Below are positions 19,326-27,625 of a stretch of 64,000 bases of DNA, one piece after another. This DNA is from Pseudomonadota bacterium (GTDB lineage Bacteria > Pseudomonadota > Alphaproteobacteria > Sphingomonadales > Sphingomonadaceae), in the NCBI GenBank assembly GCA_020160755.1, contig JAIUPN010000002.1, positions 124,001 to 188,000 of the forward strand, given 5' to 3'. The position numbers and the translations under genes are program-made. How positions within the stretch are numbered: position 1 is the first letter of the stretch; every line of letters starts with the position of its first letter. The notes under the pieces are model-generated. The model did not search any database. It had not been told where the DNA came from and saw nothing but the letters and a program-made list of their open reading frames with translations.

Positions 19326-20015
19326 TCAGGGCACGATTTCGAACGCGAAGGCGCTAAGGCCAGCCGAAGGCGTCACGCCTAGCCATTGAGCGCAGCGGCG
19401 CGTGAAGTGCGACTGATCGGCGAAGCCTCCCGCCGCCGCGGCGTCGGCGAGACCTCCGCCGCCGACCAGCGCCCGCACGGCGCGTTGAAGCTGGAGCCAC
19501 TGCAGCAATTTGGCCGGAGGCACGCCGAAGTCGCGGCAGACGATTTCGCGAAGGCGCGAGGGCGAGAGGCAGGCGACGTCGGCCAACGCGCGCGCGGTCG
19601 ACAAATCACTAGGGGCTGCGAGCGCCTCGGACAGGCGTGCATCCACCGGACGCACCTGCGACCGGTCGAGATAGTCGGACGCCCAGCGCTTCGCGTCCGC
19701 GCCGCTAGCGATATCGCATAGTCCGGCCGTCTCTACTGGTGTCAACAGGACGGGCGCCGATCCGGCGGACAGCCGCGCGTCGGCACGAAAAAGCGGGTCG
19801 AGATAAAATGATCGCACGAGGGCACCCGGCGGTCCCAGGCGGTGCCGGACATGCGATGCGATGGCAATGGCGTGTCCGGCTGGGACTATCATGTCGGCAT
19901 CACCGGAAATTTCGAGGTCTCGTTCGACGGCGAGGCTGATCTGATGCGCCACATGGCTATGAGGACGGCTGCTCCCGATGCGTGCGTCAATCAACGCCCA
20001 GCCGGCCCCGAGCAT
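19326..20015 (-). CDS. AraC-family transcriptional regulator
   Basis: A 229-residue regulator. The N-terminal part is a cupin-like sensor with HSHVAHQISLAVE and MIVPAGHAIAIASHVRHRLG, containing several histidines. The C-terminal half has the two AraC helix-turn-helix motifs (ADVACLSPSRLREIVCRDFG and AAAGGFADQSHFTRRC, then WLGVTPS). It follows copD after 32 bp on the same strand, forming a copC-copD-araC unit, so it may control copper genes. The ATG at 20015 has no strong ribosome-binding site, which suggests coupling to copD translation. Confidence 0.85.
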   Translation of the reverse strand: MLGAGWALIDARIGSSRPHSHVAHQISLAVERDLEISGDADMIVPAGHAIAIASHVRHRLGPPGALVRSFYLDPLFRADARLSAGSAPVLLTPVETAGLCDIASGADAKRWASDYLDRSQVRPVDARLSEALAAPSDLSTARALADVACLSPSRLREIVCRDFGVPPAKLLQWLQLQRAVRALVGGGGLADAAAAGGFADQSHFTRRCAQWLGVTPSAGLSAFAFEIVP

Positions 20016-20047
20016 GATCGAACCGGACCATGAGACGGTGCTGGCGG

Positions 20048-21016
20048 TCAAACCGGATCGACGGCGACGAAGGGTTCGAGCGTGCCGAACCAGGCGACCA
20101 GCGCGAGTATGGCGAGCGCGGCCGACGCTTCGATGACCAGGCTTCTGCGCATGGCTGCGATCGCGAGGTCGGGGTCGGCGGCGACATTGTCGGTATTGGT
20201 CTCCGGGACGGCGGCCGCGAGCGCCGGGGTCAGCTGCCAGCGGTTCGCCGCCGCGAGCGCTAACATCAGTCCGAACAGCGCAAGCTTGGCGAGGAGCAAT
20301 TGTCCATAGGGCGAGCCGAGGGAGCGGCCGAGATTCTCGGCGCCGACGATCATCTGGCTGTTGACGAGGCCGGTGGCGGCGATGACGAGGACGCAGATCG
20401 TACCGACGCGCGAGAATTGATCGAGACTCCGCGACGAAATTTGGAGTCCCCCCGGCCATTCGCGGAGGCGCTGGGGCGAGATCAGCATAAGAAAGGCGCC
20501 GATTGCGCCGATCCAGACCGCCGCTGCGATCAGGTGCAATATGTCGCTGGCCCGATGCAGGGTGCCCGCCGCGCCCTCGGTCGCGCCCGCATGGCCCGAC
20601 CAGACCAAGGTCGCGACGGCGACCGAGCCGGCAAGAGTGAGTATGGCGGCTGCGATTGTCGGCCGGCGCGTCATCCAGACCGCCGCCGCCAACGCAACGA
20701 GCAGCGCGGCGCTCCGGTAGATCCAGGCCATGCCGACCTCGGTTTCGCGAACCAGATCCCAAAAGGGTTGGGACTCCAGGGAGAGGATGCCCACGCCCTG
20801 CATCGAGGCCGCGAGCACGCCCATTCCGAGGGTGGAGACGAGCAGCCCGATGGCGCAGAGCCATCGTTCTGCGCGCCAGATCGCGGCCATCATCGGCTGC
20901 GGCTCATGGCGTTCGCTCCGTGTCAGCGCAAAAAGCGGGAACGCAGCAAGGCCGGCGATGAGCATCAGGTCCGCATAAAGTGCGAACCTGATGCCGATCA
21001 GAACGGGGTCCCCCAC
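20048..21016 (-). CDS. copD: Copper resistance membrane protein CopD
   Basis: Integral membrane protein of 322 residues with about eight helices and the CopD signature (LHRASDILHLIAAAVWIGAI and, later, FSRVGTICVLVIAATGLVNS). Conserved His and Met residues in the helices (for example WSGHAGATEG) are possible copper ligands. CopD acts with periplasmic CopC; in Pseudomonas the pair has been linked to copper uptake into the cytoplasm. Its ATG is 6 bp after the copC stop. Confidence 0.92.
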   Translation of the reverse strand: MGDPVLIGIRFALYADLMLIAGLAAFPLFALTRSERHEPQPMMAAIWRAERWLCAIGLLVSTLGMGVLAASMQGVGILSLESQPFWDLVRETEVGMAWIYRSAALLVALAAAVWMTRRPTIAAAILTLAGSVAVATLVWSGHAGATEGAAGTLHRASDILHLIAAAVWIGAIGAFLMLISPQRLREWPGGLQISSRSLDQFSRVGTICVLVIAATGLVNSQMIVGAENLGRSLGSPYGQLLLAKLALFGLMLALAAANRWQLTPALAAAVPETNTDNVAADPDLAIAAMRRSLVIEASAALAILALVAWFGTLEPFVAVDPV

Positions 21017-21022
21017 CGTCTT

Positions 21023-21406
21023 TTACTTTACGGTGAAGCTGAATTCGCTGCCCATGCGGTGGGTATCAGCGCCCGCCGCCGACCACGTGACCTTGTAGGT
21101 TCCGGCTGTCAGCGGCCGCTTGAGCATCAGCATCGCCGACTTGCCCTCTTTGCCCATCATCGACGAGTAAGGCACCTTCATCGGGGCATGATTGGCCATG
21201 CCGGGCATGCCGGTCATGACCAGCTCGGTCTTGAGGGTCGAGGCGACGATCTTTTCGTTGAACTGAAGATTGACCGACGTGACCTTCGAAACGGTCGAAT
21301 TGGCGGCGGGCGTCGAGCTGACGAGCTTGGTGTGCGCGCTTGCCGTGGCCGGCATGAGAAGCAGAGCGAAAGCCGCCGCTGCAGAGGGGAGAAGAGACTT
21401 GAACAT
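21023..21406 (-). CDS. copC: Periplasmic copper-binding protein CopC
   Basis: A 127-residue protein. The signal peptide ends ATASA, so the mature protein begins HTKLVSSTP with the N-terminal His that binds Cu(II); the partner DTH motif is present near the C-terminus (GADTHRMGSEF). A Met-rich loop (MTGMPGMANHAPMKVPYSSM) fits the second, Cu(I), site. GGAGG lies 5 bases before ATG 21406, which rules out the TTG 12 bases upstream. First gene of copC-copD-araC, divergent from the CnrY-like gene. Confidence 0.95.
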   Translation of the reverse strand: MFKSLLPSAAAAFALLLMPATASAHTKLVSSTPAANSTVSKVTSVNLQFNEKIVASTLKTELVMTGMPGMANHAPMKVPYSSMMGKEGKSAMLMLKRPLTAGTYKVTWSAAGADTHRMGSEFSFTVK

Positions 21407-21465
21407 GAACACCTCCAAATGCGTGTCTGTCCTGCTAATACGCAGGATATCGGCATGGCCCTCAA

Positions 21466-21487
21466 ATATTCCGGAATAATATTCTGG
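21466..21487. promoter_or_regulatory. Palindromic/direct-repeat element in the copC / sigma-operon divergent promoter
   Basis: TATTCCGGAATA (21467-21478) is a perfect 12-bp palindrome, and the half ATATTCCGG is repeated as ATATTCTGG 13 bp further on (21479-21487). The element lies 60-80 bp upstream of both divergent starts, so it is a good candidate operator for the copper locus. The bound protein is not known. Confidence 0.45.
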
Positions 21488-21549
21488 TGTGAGGGGTGAG
21501 GCGCTTCGGCGCGTATGTACAATGATGGAAAGGTTTGAAGAGACGATCG

Positions 21550-21816
21550 ATGGATAAGGAGCTTCGCATTTTGAACAGGATCGATCTGCCCGCAGCGCTC
21601 GATGCGCTCGATGATCGCATCATGGGCGCATTGGCGATCCGCCGGCGCGAAGCGGTAGCGATGCGCCGCCTGATGGCGCTCGCGGCCTTTGTCTCGCTCG
21701 GCGGCGGTGTTTTTGCGGGGAGTGCGATTTCCCAGCCGGCGGTCGCGGCAAGCCCCCTGACCCCATTCGGCCCGCCTAGCGCATTGGTGCCTTCCACCTT
21801 GCTGGATGTACAGTAG
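21550..21816 (+). CDS. Small membrane protein, CnrY-like anti-sigma candidate
   Basis: An 88-residue protein with a charged N-terminal cytoplasmic part (LRILNRIDLPAALDALDDRIMG), one membrane helix (LMALAAFVSLGGGVFAG) and a short periplasmic tail rich in Pro and Ser. Sequence similarity to CnrY cannot be judged by eye, but size, topology and gene order (small membrane protein, then CnrX-like sensor, then ECF sigma factor) equal the cnrYXH operon of Cupriavidus. It would bind the sigma factor at the membrane until the sensor detects metal. The start may alternatively be TTG at 21535. Confidence 0.7.
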   Translation: MDKELRILNRIDLPAALDALDDRIMGALAIRRREAVAMRRLMALAAFVSLGGGVFAGSAISQPAVAASPLTPFGPPSALVPSTLLDVQ

Positions 21817-21818
21817 CA

Positions 21819-22256
21819 ATGCCGTCGCGCCGTCTTCTTCTCTTGGGGCTCATTGCCTTCGCCGCGGCGATTGCCGGCGTGTTCATCGGCCGTCTGGCGG
21901 CCGATGCGCCCAAAGCCAGCGAAACCGAACTTCATGCGCTTCTCCACGGCCAACTCGACCTGACCCCGGAGCAGGAAAAGAAACTCGAGCGGATCGAAGC
22001 CGACTTCGCCGGTCGCCGCCAGGCGCTCGAACTCGAGATGCGCGCCGCCAACGTCCGGCTCGCGCAGGCGATCGAAGCCGAGCATGGCTATGGACCGCGC
22101 GTCACCGAGGCGATCGACGAGACGCATGAGGTGATGGGGACATTGCAGAAGGAAACGCTCCAGCATCTCTTCGCGATGCGCGGGGTTCTCAACCCCGATC
22201 AAGCGGAAATGTTCGACAAAAGCGTGGTCAAGGCGCTGACCGCCGATGCGCGGTGA
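21819..22256 (+). CDS. CnrX-like periplasmic heavy-metal sensor
   Basis: A 145-residue protein with an N-terminal membrane anchor (LLLLGLIAFAAAIAGVFIG) and an all-helical periplasmic domain. His39, His43, Glu60, His116 and Met120 fall exactly three residues before the known CnrX metal ligands His42, His46, Glu63, His119 and Met123, so all five ligands and their spacing are kept (HALLH, LERIE, HLFAM). CnrX senses Co/Ni; here all surrounding genes concern copper. The stop codon overlaps the start of the sigma-factor gene (GTGA). Confidence 0.9.
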   Translation: MPSRRLLLLGLIAFAAAIAGVFIGRLAADAPKASETELHALLHGQLDLTPEQEKKLERIEADFAGRRQALELEMRAANVRLAQAIEAEHGYGPRVTEAIDETHEVMGTLQKETLQHLFAMRGVLNPDQAEMFDKSVVKALTADAR

Positions 22257-22837
22257 GCGCCGACCTATCGCAATGTAGCGACCAGGATCTGACGGCCTTT
22301 GCGCGCGCGCACCGCGAAGACGCCTATCGCGAGTTGCTGCGCCGTTACAAAACGGGCGTCTACCGGCTCATCGTAAAGCAGATCGGCGATGCCGACGAGG
22401 CGATGGATCTGACGCAAGAGACGTTCGTCTCCGGCTTTTCGGCGCTCGATCGCTATGATGGCGAACGCCCCTTCCGCACATGGATCGCCCGTATCGCGCT
22501 CAACAAATGTCGCGACTGGGCACGACGGCGAAAGGTGCGCGCCTTTTTCTCCCGCGCGCTCCCGCTCGAAAATGCGCATCACGTAGCAAGCGATGGTCCT
22601 GGGCCCGATTCCGCGGCGACCGACAGGCGAGAGCTCGCCAAGGTTCGCGGGGCGATCGATCAGCTGCCGCAGAATTTGCGCGAAGTGTTGCTCCTCCGCG
22701 GTGTCGACGAGGTCAGCCAGGCCGAAACAGCGGTCATTTTGCGCGTCAGCGAGAAAACAGTCGAAACGCGCCTCTATCGAGCGCGGACCAGGCTCCGGGA
22801 ATTGCTCGCGGGAACATCTGCGAGCGCCGAGGGTTGA
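22253..22837 (+). CDS. ECF RNA polymerase sigma factor (CnrH-like)
   Basis: A 194-residue sigma-70 family factor with only regions 2 and 4. Region 2 holds YKTGVYRLIVKQIGDADEAM and DLTQETFVSGFSALDRYDGE; region 4 holds IDQLPQNLREVLLLRGVDEV and a helix-turn-helix SQAETAVILRVSEKTVETRL. The start is GTG at 22253, overlapping the sensor stop. It is expected to drive the copper genes flanking it when released from the upstream membrane protein. The next gene, copA (oxidase), starts about 110 bp downstream and may be a target. Confidence 0.92.
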   Translation: MSADLSQCSDQDLTAFARAHREDAYRELLRRYKTGVYRLIVKQIGDADEAMDLTQETFVSGFSALDRYDGERPFRTWIARIALNKCRDWARRRKVRAFFSRALPLENAHHVASDGPGPDSAATDRRELAKVRGAIDQLPQNLREVLLLRGVDEVSQAETAVILRVSEKTVETRLYRARTRLRELLAGTSASAEG

Positions 22838-22950
22838 GGGTTCGACCGCTCGTTCAGGCGGCATCTCCTCATCGTCCGGCATTTTTATTGAGGGGCAGCC
22901 GTGCCGCCTGCGTATAGCTTTAGGAACAGTCAGTAACGGTCGGAAAGAAT

Positions 22951-24792
22951 ATGCAGATGGAAAGGCGTCGGTTCGTCAGTGGAGCTTTGGGTGGAGGGGC
23001 TGCTGCGGCGATGGCCGCATGGTTCCCGGCCTGGGCCCAGTCGGTGTCGTCCGGCATCACCGCGCCGCTTCCGACCGTATCCGGCAATGACATAACGCTG
23101 CGCATCGCCCGGCAGACGATGCGGATCGACGGCAAGGTCAGCCGCGCGATCGGGATCAACGGCACCGTGCCCGCGCCGCTCGTCCGTCTAAAGGAAGGGC
23201 AGACAGCGCGCCTGACCGTCGTCAACGATCTCGACGAGGACAGCTCGATCCACTGGCACGGGCTGATCCTGCCGTTCCAGATGGACGGCGTGCCCGGCGT
23301 CAGCTTCCCCGGCATCAAGCCGCGCTCGAAGTTTGTCTATGAATTCCCGGTCGTTCAATCGGGGACTTATTGGTATCACAGCCATTCGGGGCTTCAGGAA
23401 CAGCTCGGCCATTATGGCCCGATCGTCATCGATCCCGCGGGCGCCGACCCGATCGGCTACGATCGCGAGCATGTCGTCGTCCTGTCCGACCACAGTCAAT
23501 TGTCGCCCGAGGCGATCTTCCGCAAGCTCAAGGTCAATCCCGGCCATTTCAACATGCAGCGCCAGACGCTGGCGGGCCTGCTCGCCGGCAAGGATCAACC
23601 GCTCAAGGAGCGGATCGATTGGGGCAAGATGCGGATGGACCCGACCGACGTCGCCGACGTCAATGGTTCGACATACACCTTCCTCGTCAACGGCCATGGT
23701 CCGCGCGACAACTGGACCGCGCTCTTCAGCCCGGGCGAGCGGGTGCGCCTGCGTATCGTCAATGCGTCGGCGATGACGATCTTCAACGTCCGCATCCCGG
23801 GCCTCAGGATGACCGTGGTGCAGGCCGACGGCCTCAATGTCGTGCCGACCGAGATCGACGAGTTCCAGATCGCGGTCGCCGAAACCTATGACGTCATCGT
23901 CACGCCGGTCGAGGACCGTGCTTATACGCTCGTTGCCGAGGCCAATGACCGGTCGGGCATGGGACGCGCGACGCTCGCACCGCGCGCCGGCATGGTCGCC
24001 GAGGTGCCGCCGCTGCGCGAACGCCCGCTCGCGACCATGAAGGACATGGGCATGGGCGACATGTCGGGCGGCTCGATGGCGGGTATGGACCATTCGGGCG
24101 GCGATATGGGCGCCATGCCCATGCCGGCGAGCGACCCTTCCTGTCCCCCGGAACATGCCAAGATGGGCCATTGTACGCCAGCGGGGGAAAGCGGCGCGAT
24201 GGCGGGCATGGATCATGGATCGGGCGGAGGCATGCAGCACAGCATGCGCGACTTCGGTGTCGCGCCGCAGGTCAAGCGCGACCCGAGCGTCCAGACGATC
24301 TCGCCGATGCCGATGGATCGCATGGACGAGCCGGGGCAGGGACTGGAGAATGTCGGGCACAAGGTGCTGACCTATCACGACCTTGTCGCGCTCGAGCGCA
24401 ACCCCGATACCCGCGCCGCCTCGCGCTCGCTCGACATCCATCTGACCGGCAATATGGAACGCTTCATGTGGTCGTTCGACGGCATCAAGATGTCCGACTA
24501 TCACGAGCCCATCCCCTTCATCGAGGGCGAGCGCGTGCGGATCAACCTCATCAACGATTCGATGATGAGCCACCCCATCCACCTCCACGGTCATTTTTTC
24601 GAACTGGTGACGGGCAAGGGCGACCGGTCGCCGCGCAAGCATACGGTGCTTGTCCAGCCGGGCGGCATCGCGAGCTTCGATTTTACCGCCGACGCGCTCG
24701 GCGACTGGGCGTTCCATTGCCATCTTCTCTATCACATGCACGCGGGAATGATGCGCGTCGTCAGCGTCCGTCCGAAGGGAGACGGCGAATGA
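22951..24792 (+). CDS. copA: CopA periplasmic multicopper oxidase
   Basis: A 613-residue multicopper oxidase exported by the Tat route (ERRRFVSGALGGGAAAAM). All four copper motifs are intact: HWHG at 101-104, HSH at 143-145, HPIHLHGH from 541 and HCHLLYHMHAGM from 589 (Cys590, His595 and Met600 for type 1 copper). Between the domains lies a long Met/His-rich insert (MKDMGMGDMSGGSMAGMDH and on) that contains CPPEHAKMGHCTP at 398-410, a motif repeated twice in the next gene. It oxidises Cu(I) to less toxic Cu(II) in the periplasm. Its stop overlaps the copB start. Confidence 0.97.
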   Translation: MQMERRRFVSGALGGGAAAAMAAWFPAWAQSVSSGITAPLPTVSGNDITLRIARQTMRIDGKVSRAIGINGTVPAPLVRLKEGQTARLTVVNDLDEDSSIHWHGLILPFQMDGVPGVSFPGIKPRSKFVYEFPVVQSGTYWYHSHSGLQEQLGHYGPIVIDPAGADPIGYDREHVVVLSDHSQLSPEAIFRKLKVNPGHFNMQRQTLAGLLAGKDQPLKERIDWGKMRMDPTDVADVNGSTYTFLVNGHGPRDNWTALFSPGERVRLRIVNASAMTIFNVRIPGLRMTVVQADGLNVVPTEIDEFQIAVAETYDVIVTPVEDRAYTLVAEANDRSGMGRATLAPRAGMVAEVPPLRERPLATMKDMGMGDMSGGSMAGMDHSGGDMGAMPMPASDPSCPPEHAKMGHCTPAGESGAMAGMDHGSGGGMQHSMRDFGVAPQVKRDPSVQTISPMPMDRMDEPGQGLENVGHKVLTYHDLVALERNPDTRAASRSLDIHLTGNMERFMWSFDGIKMSDYHEPIPFIEGERVRINLINDSMMSHPIHLHGHFFELVTGKGDRSPRKHTVLVQPGGIASFDFTADALGDWAFHCHLLYHMHAGMMRVVSVRPKGDGE

Positions 24793-26000
24793 CCCGGGTC
24801 GCGCTTCTCCTCGCGGGTATCGCCCCGCTGACCTTTGCTGTGCCCGCCGCGGCGCAGTCGATGGATCATTCGATGCATGGTGCGGCGCCCGCGCCGACAC
24901 CCGCTCCCTCGCCAACGCCAGCGCCGGTAGCGCAGCCCGCGCCCGAAGCGCCCGCCGAAGGGTCGATGGAGCAGATGGACCATGGGAGCATGCAGGGCAT
25001 GGACATGGAGCCCAAAACTTCGACCTGCCCGCCCGAACATGCGGCGATGGGTCATTGTACGCCCGAGGCGGAGGCTTCGGGCAAGGGCGCTTCTGACATG
25101 GACGCGATGGATCATGGCACGGCGGCGCCGTCCGATCCCGATTGTCCGCCCGAACATGCCAAAATGGGCCATTGCACCCCGAAGGGCGGGTCTGCGGACC
25201 CCATGGCCGGAATGGAAGGCATGGCGACGATGAGCGGCGCCAGCGGCACCGACTTGCCGCCGGGCGATGCTACCGCGCCTGCGCCTCCCGGCGACTGGTA
25301 TGCCGATCGCATTTATCCCCAAGCCGAAATGGAGCATTCGCGCCACGACATGATGAAAGAGAATGGTGCGCAGACCATCGCTTTCATCAGCTTCAACCTT
25401 GCCGAATATCAGGCGCGCAAAGGCCGCGACGGCTTCCGCTGGGACGGTGAGGCCTGGTATGGTGGCGACATCAACCGGCTGACGCTCAAGAGCGAAGGCG
25501 AGGGCGTGTTCGGCGAAGGCATCGAGAGCGCCGAGGTACAGGCGCTCTACAGCCGGGCGATCGGACCCTATTTCAACGCGCAGGCGGGTATCAGGCAGGA
25601 TCTTGGGCCCGGCCCCGACCGCACCTATGCGACGATCGGCTTCGAGGGGCTCGCCCCCTATTGGTTCGAAGTCGAGGGCGCGCTGTTTCTTTCGAACAAG
25701 GGTGACCTGCTCGCCCGGCTCGAAGGCTATTACGACCAGCGCATCACCCAGAAACTGATCCTCCAGCCGATGGCGGAAGTCAATTTTGCGCTGCAGGATG
25801 TCCCCGAGACCGGCGTTGGTTCGGGGCTTTCGGATTTCGAGCTCGGGCTTCGCCTGCGTTACGAGGTCGTGAAGGAATTCGCGCCTTATGTCGGCGTCGA
25901 ATGGGCGCGCAAGGTCGGCGATACCGCGCGTTTTGCCCGCGCCGCGGGCGAGGATGCGAGCGGCGTCAGCTTCGTGATGGGGGTGCGGGTCTGGTTCTAG
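24789..26000 (+). CDS. copB: CopB outer membrane copper-binding protein
   Basis: A 403-residue protein: signal peptide (LLLAGIAPLTFAVPAAAQ), a Pro/Ala-rich and Met/His-rich N-terminal region of about 150 residues, then a CopB beta-barrel (DWYADRIYPQAEMEHSRHDM to the C-terminal GVRVWF). The N-terminal region contains CPPEHAAMGHCTP at 80-92 and CPPEHAKMGHCTP at 119-131, the same motif found in the CopA insert. ATG at 24789 overlaps the copA stop (ATGA). CopB is thought to sequester copper at the outer membrane together with CopA. Confidence 0.95.
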   Translation: MTRVALLLAGIAPLTFAVPAAAQSMDHSMHGAAPAPTPAPSPTPAPVAQPAPEAPAEGSMEQMDHGSMQGMDMEPKTSTCPPEHAAMGHCTPEAEASGKGASDMDAMDHGTAAPSDPDCPPEHAKMGHCTPKGGSADPMAGMEGMATMSGASGTDLPPGDATAPAPPGDWYADRIYPQAEMEHSRHDMMKENGAQTIAFISFNLAEYQARKGRDGFRWDGEAWYGGDINRLTLKSEGEGVFGEGIESAEVQALYSRAIGPYFNAQAGIRQDLGPGPDRTYATIGFEGLAPYWFEVEGALFLSNKGDLLARLEGYYDQRITQKLILQPMAEVNFALQDVPETGVGSGLSDFELGLRLRYEVVKEFAPYVGVEWARKVGDTARFARAAGEDASGVSFVMGVRVWF

Positions 26001-26038
26001 AAGTTTCGCGGGGTGGCGACACGTCGAGGAGAAATGCC

Positions 26039-26482
26039 GTGAAACCAGCCTATCGCAGCCTCGCGCTGCAGACGATCGTCAGCGGCGTCATCATGTATTT
26101 GGTGATGTTCGTCATGATCGACCGCCTCTCGAGCTTCTACAATAATCTCAACATGCTCTACATGACACTGATGATGGTCTCGCCGATGGTCGTGCTGATG
26201 ATCGTCGCAATGCCGGGCATGTTCCCGTCGAAACGTCTCAATACGTTCCTGCTGCTGGGATCGGCAGTTGCCTTCTTCGGGAGCTTCGGGCTCATCCGGA
26301 CACAGACGACGATCGGCGACACGGCCTTCTTGCGTTCGATGATCCCGCATCATTCGGGTGCGATCCTCATGTGTGAACAGGCTTCTCTCAAAGATGCCGA
26401 GATACGCGAACTCTGCCGCGGCATCATCGCGGGGCAGGCAGCCGAAATCGAACAGATGAAATCCATTCTCGCGAGGAAATGA
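26039..26482 (+). CDS. DUF305 family membrane protein
   Basis: A 147-residue protein with four hydrophobic N-terminal segments (SLALQTIVSGVIMYLVMFVM, then further helices) and a C-terminal DUF305 motif: SMIPHHSGAILMCEQA and GIIAGQAAEIEQM. The HH and M residues are the likely metal ligands. GTG at 26039 is chosen because GAGGAGA sits at the right distance and the nearby ATG is out of frame. DUF305 proteins are regularly found in copper resistance operons; a copper-binding role is suspected. Confidence 0.87.
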   Translation: MKPAYRSLALQTIVSGVIMYLVMFVMIDRLSSFYNNLNMLYMTLMMVSPMVVLMIVAMPGMFPSKRLNTFLLLGSAVAFFGSFGLIRTQTTIGDTAFLRSMIPHHSGAILMCEQASLKDAEIRELCRGIIAGQAAEIEQMKSILARK

Positions 26483-26483
26483 C

Positions 26484-27008
26484 ATGAAAAATCCGATGAC
26501 GCGCCGTCATCTTTTCGGCCTGATTGCGGTCGGATCGGGGATGGCGCTTGCGGCATGCAATTCTGCCTCGGGCCCGGCGGCGACCAGCGATAAGAATGGC
26601 GCGGCGCCCGCGCCGGGCGCCGAGACGTCCAGCCCCAAGCGAATGCTCGTTTATCGCGATCCCGAATGCGGCTGCTGCGAAGCTTGGGCGGATATCGCGC
26701 GCAAGGCGGGTTATGATGTGACTGTCGAGAACCGCTCTGACATGGCCGCCGTAAAGACGCGATATGGTGTGCCTGGCCAGCTGGCGTCGTGCCACACGGC
26801 AGTTATCGGCGGCTATGCCATTGAGGGTCATGTGCCGATGCAGCATGTCGCGAGGCTCCTTCACGACAAGCCACGCGACATTCGAGGGATCGCCGTGCCC
26901 GGCATGCCGCGCGGCTCACCGGGAATGGAAATGCCGGACGGAAGCGTGGACGCATTCGAAGTGATGGCGTTCGGCAGCGACGGCAAGGTTTCTGAATTCC
27001 GCGCATGA
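26484..27008 (+). CDS. DUF411 metal-binding lipoprotein
   Basis: A 174-residue protein with a lipoprotein-type or Tat-like signal (TRRHLFGLIAVGSGMALAAC) and a DUF411 domain: YRDPECGCCEAWADIARKAG with a CGCC metal site, CHTAVIGGYAIEGHVP and GIAVPGMPRGSPGMEM. DUF411 proteins bind copper in the periplasm and accompany cop operons. It starts 1 bp after the DUF305 gene. A degraded relative of its second half is found at 27384-27509. Confidence 0.9.
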   Translation: MKNPMTRRHLFGLIAVGSGMALAACNSASGPAATSDKNGAAPAPGAETSSPKRMLVYRDPECGCCEAWADIARKAGYDVTVENRSDMAAVKTRYGVPGQLASCHTAVIGGYAIEGHVPMQHVARLLHDKPRDIRGIAVPGMPRGSPGMEMPDGSVDAFEVMAFGSDGKVSEFRA

Positions 27009-27034
27009 CCTGCCGACACCAAGAGGAGACAGAT

Positions 27035-27382
27035 ATGGCGAGATTCATTCCCCTGGCGAGCGCCGCCGCGCTGATATTTGCTCTGGCAGGATGCGGCACT
27101 GAGCCCGCGCAGCAGAGCGACGTCACACCGGAACAGAGTGAGGTCACTGCCGGTGAGCCGCCCGCAATGGTCGAGACCATGCCCGTAGCGGACGAGACGC
27201 CCGCTGTGTCTGCCCCGACGGCGCCGACCGAAGAAGCGATGCCTCCGGAGAAATCCCGCCCCAAGCAAGAACCTGCCGCGAAGGCTGCTGTGCCGCCGCG
27301 GGCAAAGGCCGCGCCGGAAGCGCCGAAACCTGTCGAACCCGAGCCCGATCCTCATGCCGGGCACGATATGGAAAAAAAATAA
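27035..27382 (+). CDS. Pro/Ala/Glu-rich lipoprotein, unknown function
   Basis: A 115-residue protein with a lipobox (LIFALAGC) and a low-complexity, probably disordered mature part rich in Pro, Ala, Glu and Lys, ending HAGHDMEKK. GAGGAGA precedes ATG 27035. It is the last intact gene of the copAB operon. No domain is recognised. The final HAGHDM could bind metal but this is speculation. The stop codon is followed at once by a remnant of a second DUF411 gene. Confidence 0.75.
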   Translation: MARFIPLASAAALIFALAGCGTEPAQQSDVTPEQSEVTAGEPPAMVETMPVADETPAVSAPTAPTEEAMPPEKSRPKQEPAAKAAVPPRAKAAPEAPKPVEPEPDPHAGHDMEKK

Positions 27383-27383
27383 G

Positions 27384-27509
27384 GAGCATGTGCCGACGCG
27401 GCATGTCGCCCGGGCGGTCGAGGACAAACTGCGCGATGTGTCCGACATCGCCGCACCCGGCATGCCGCGCGGTCGGGTGCTGTTCGATGCCGTGCAGCGA
27501 GAGATATAA
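27384..27509 (+). pseudogene. Remnant of a second DUF411 gene (C-terminal part)
   Basis: The frame from 27384 reads EHVPTRHVARAVEDKLRDVS, continues DIAAPGMPRGRVLFDAV and stops at 27507-27509. This matches the neighbouring DUF411 protein (EGHVPMQHVARLLHDKPRDI, IAVPGMPRG) over about 35 residues. No DUF411 N-terminal half or CGCC motif precedes it; the frame abuts the end of the lipoprotein gene. It is therefore a truncated copy, probably left when the lipoprotein gene was inserted or a duplicate was deleted. Confidence 0.75.
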
Positions 27510-27625
27510 CCATATGGAATAACCATCTCGTTTATAGCGATGAGTGGTGATTATTTCTGGTCATGCCAAGGCCGCGAAGATAGCTCGGTGGCGAAGCCGA
27601 GAGCTTTCGCAAATGGGAGGGGACC

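Noticed and set aside
19326..20864. One 512-residue protein joining the AraC regulator with an upstream part
   Set aside because: The first 280 residues are the wrong frame of copD; only the last 229 residues make an AraC regulator with its own start at 20015.
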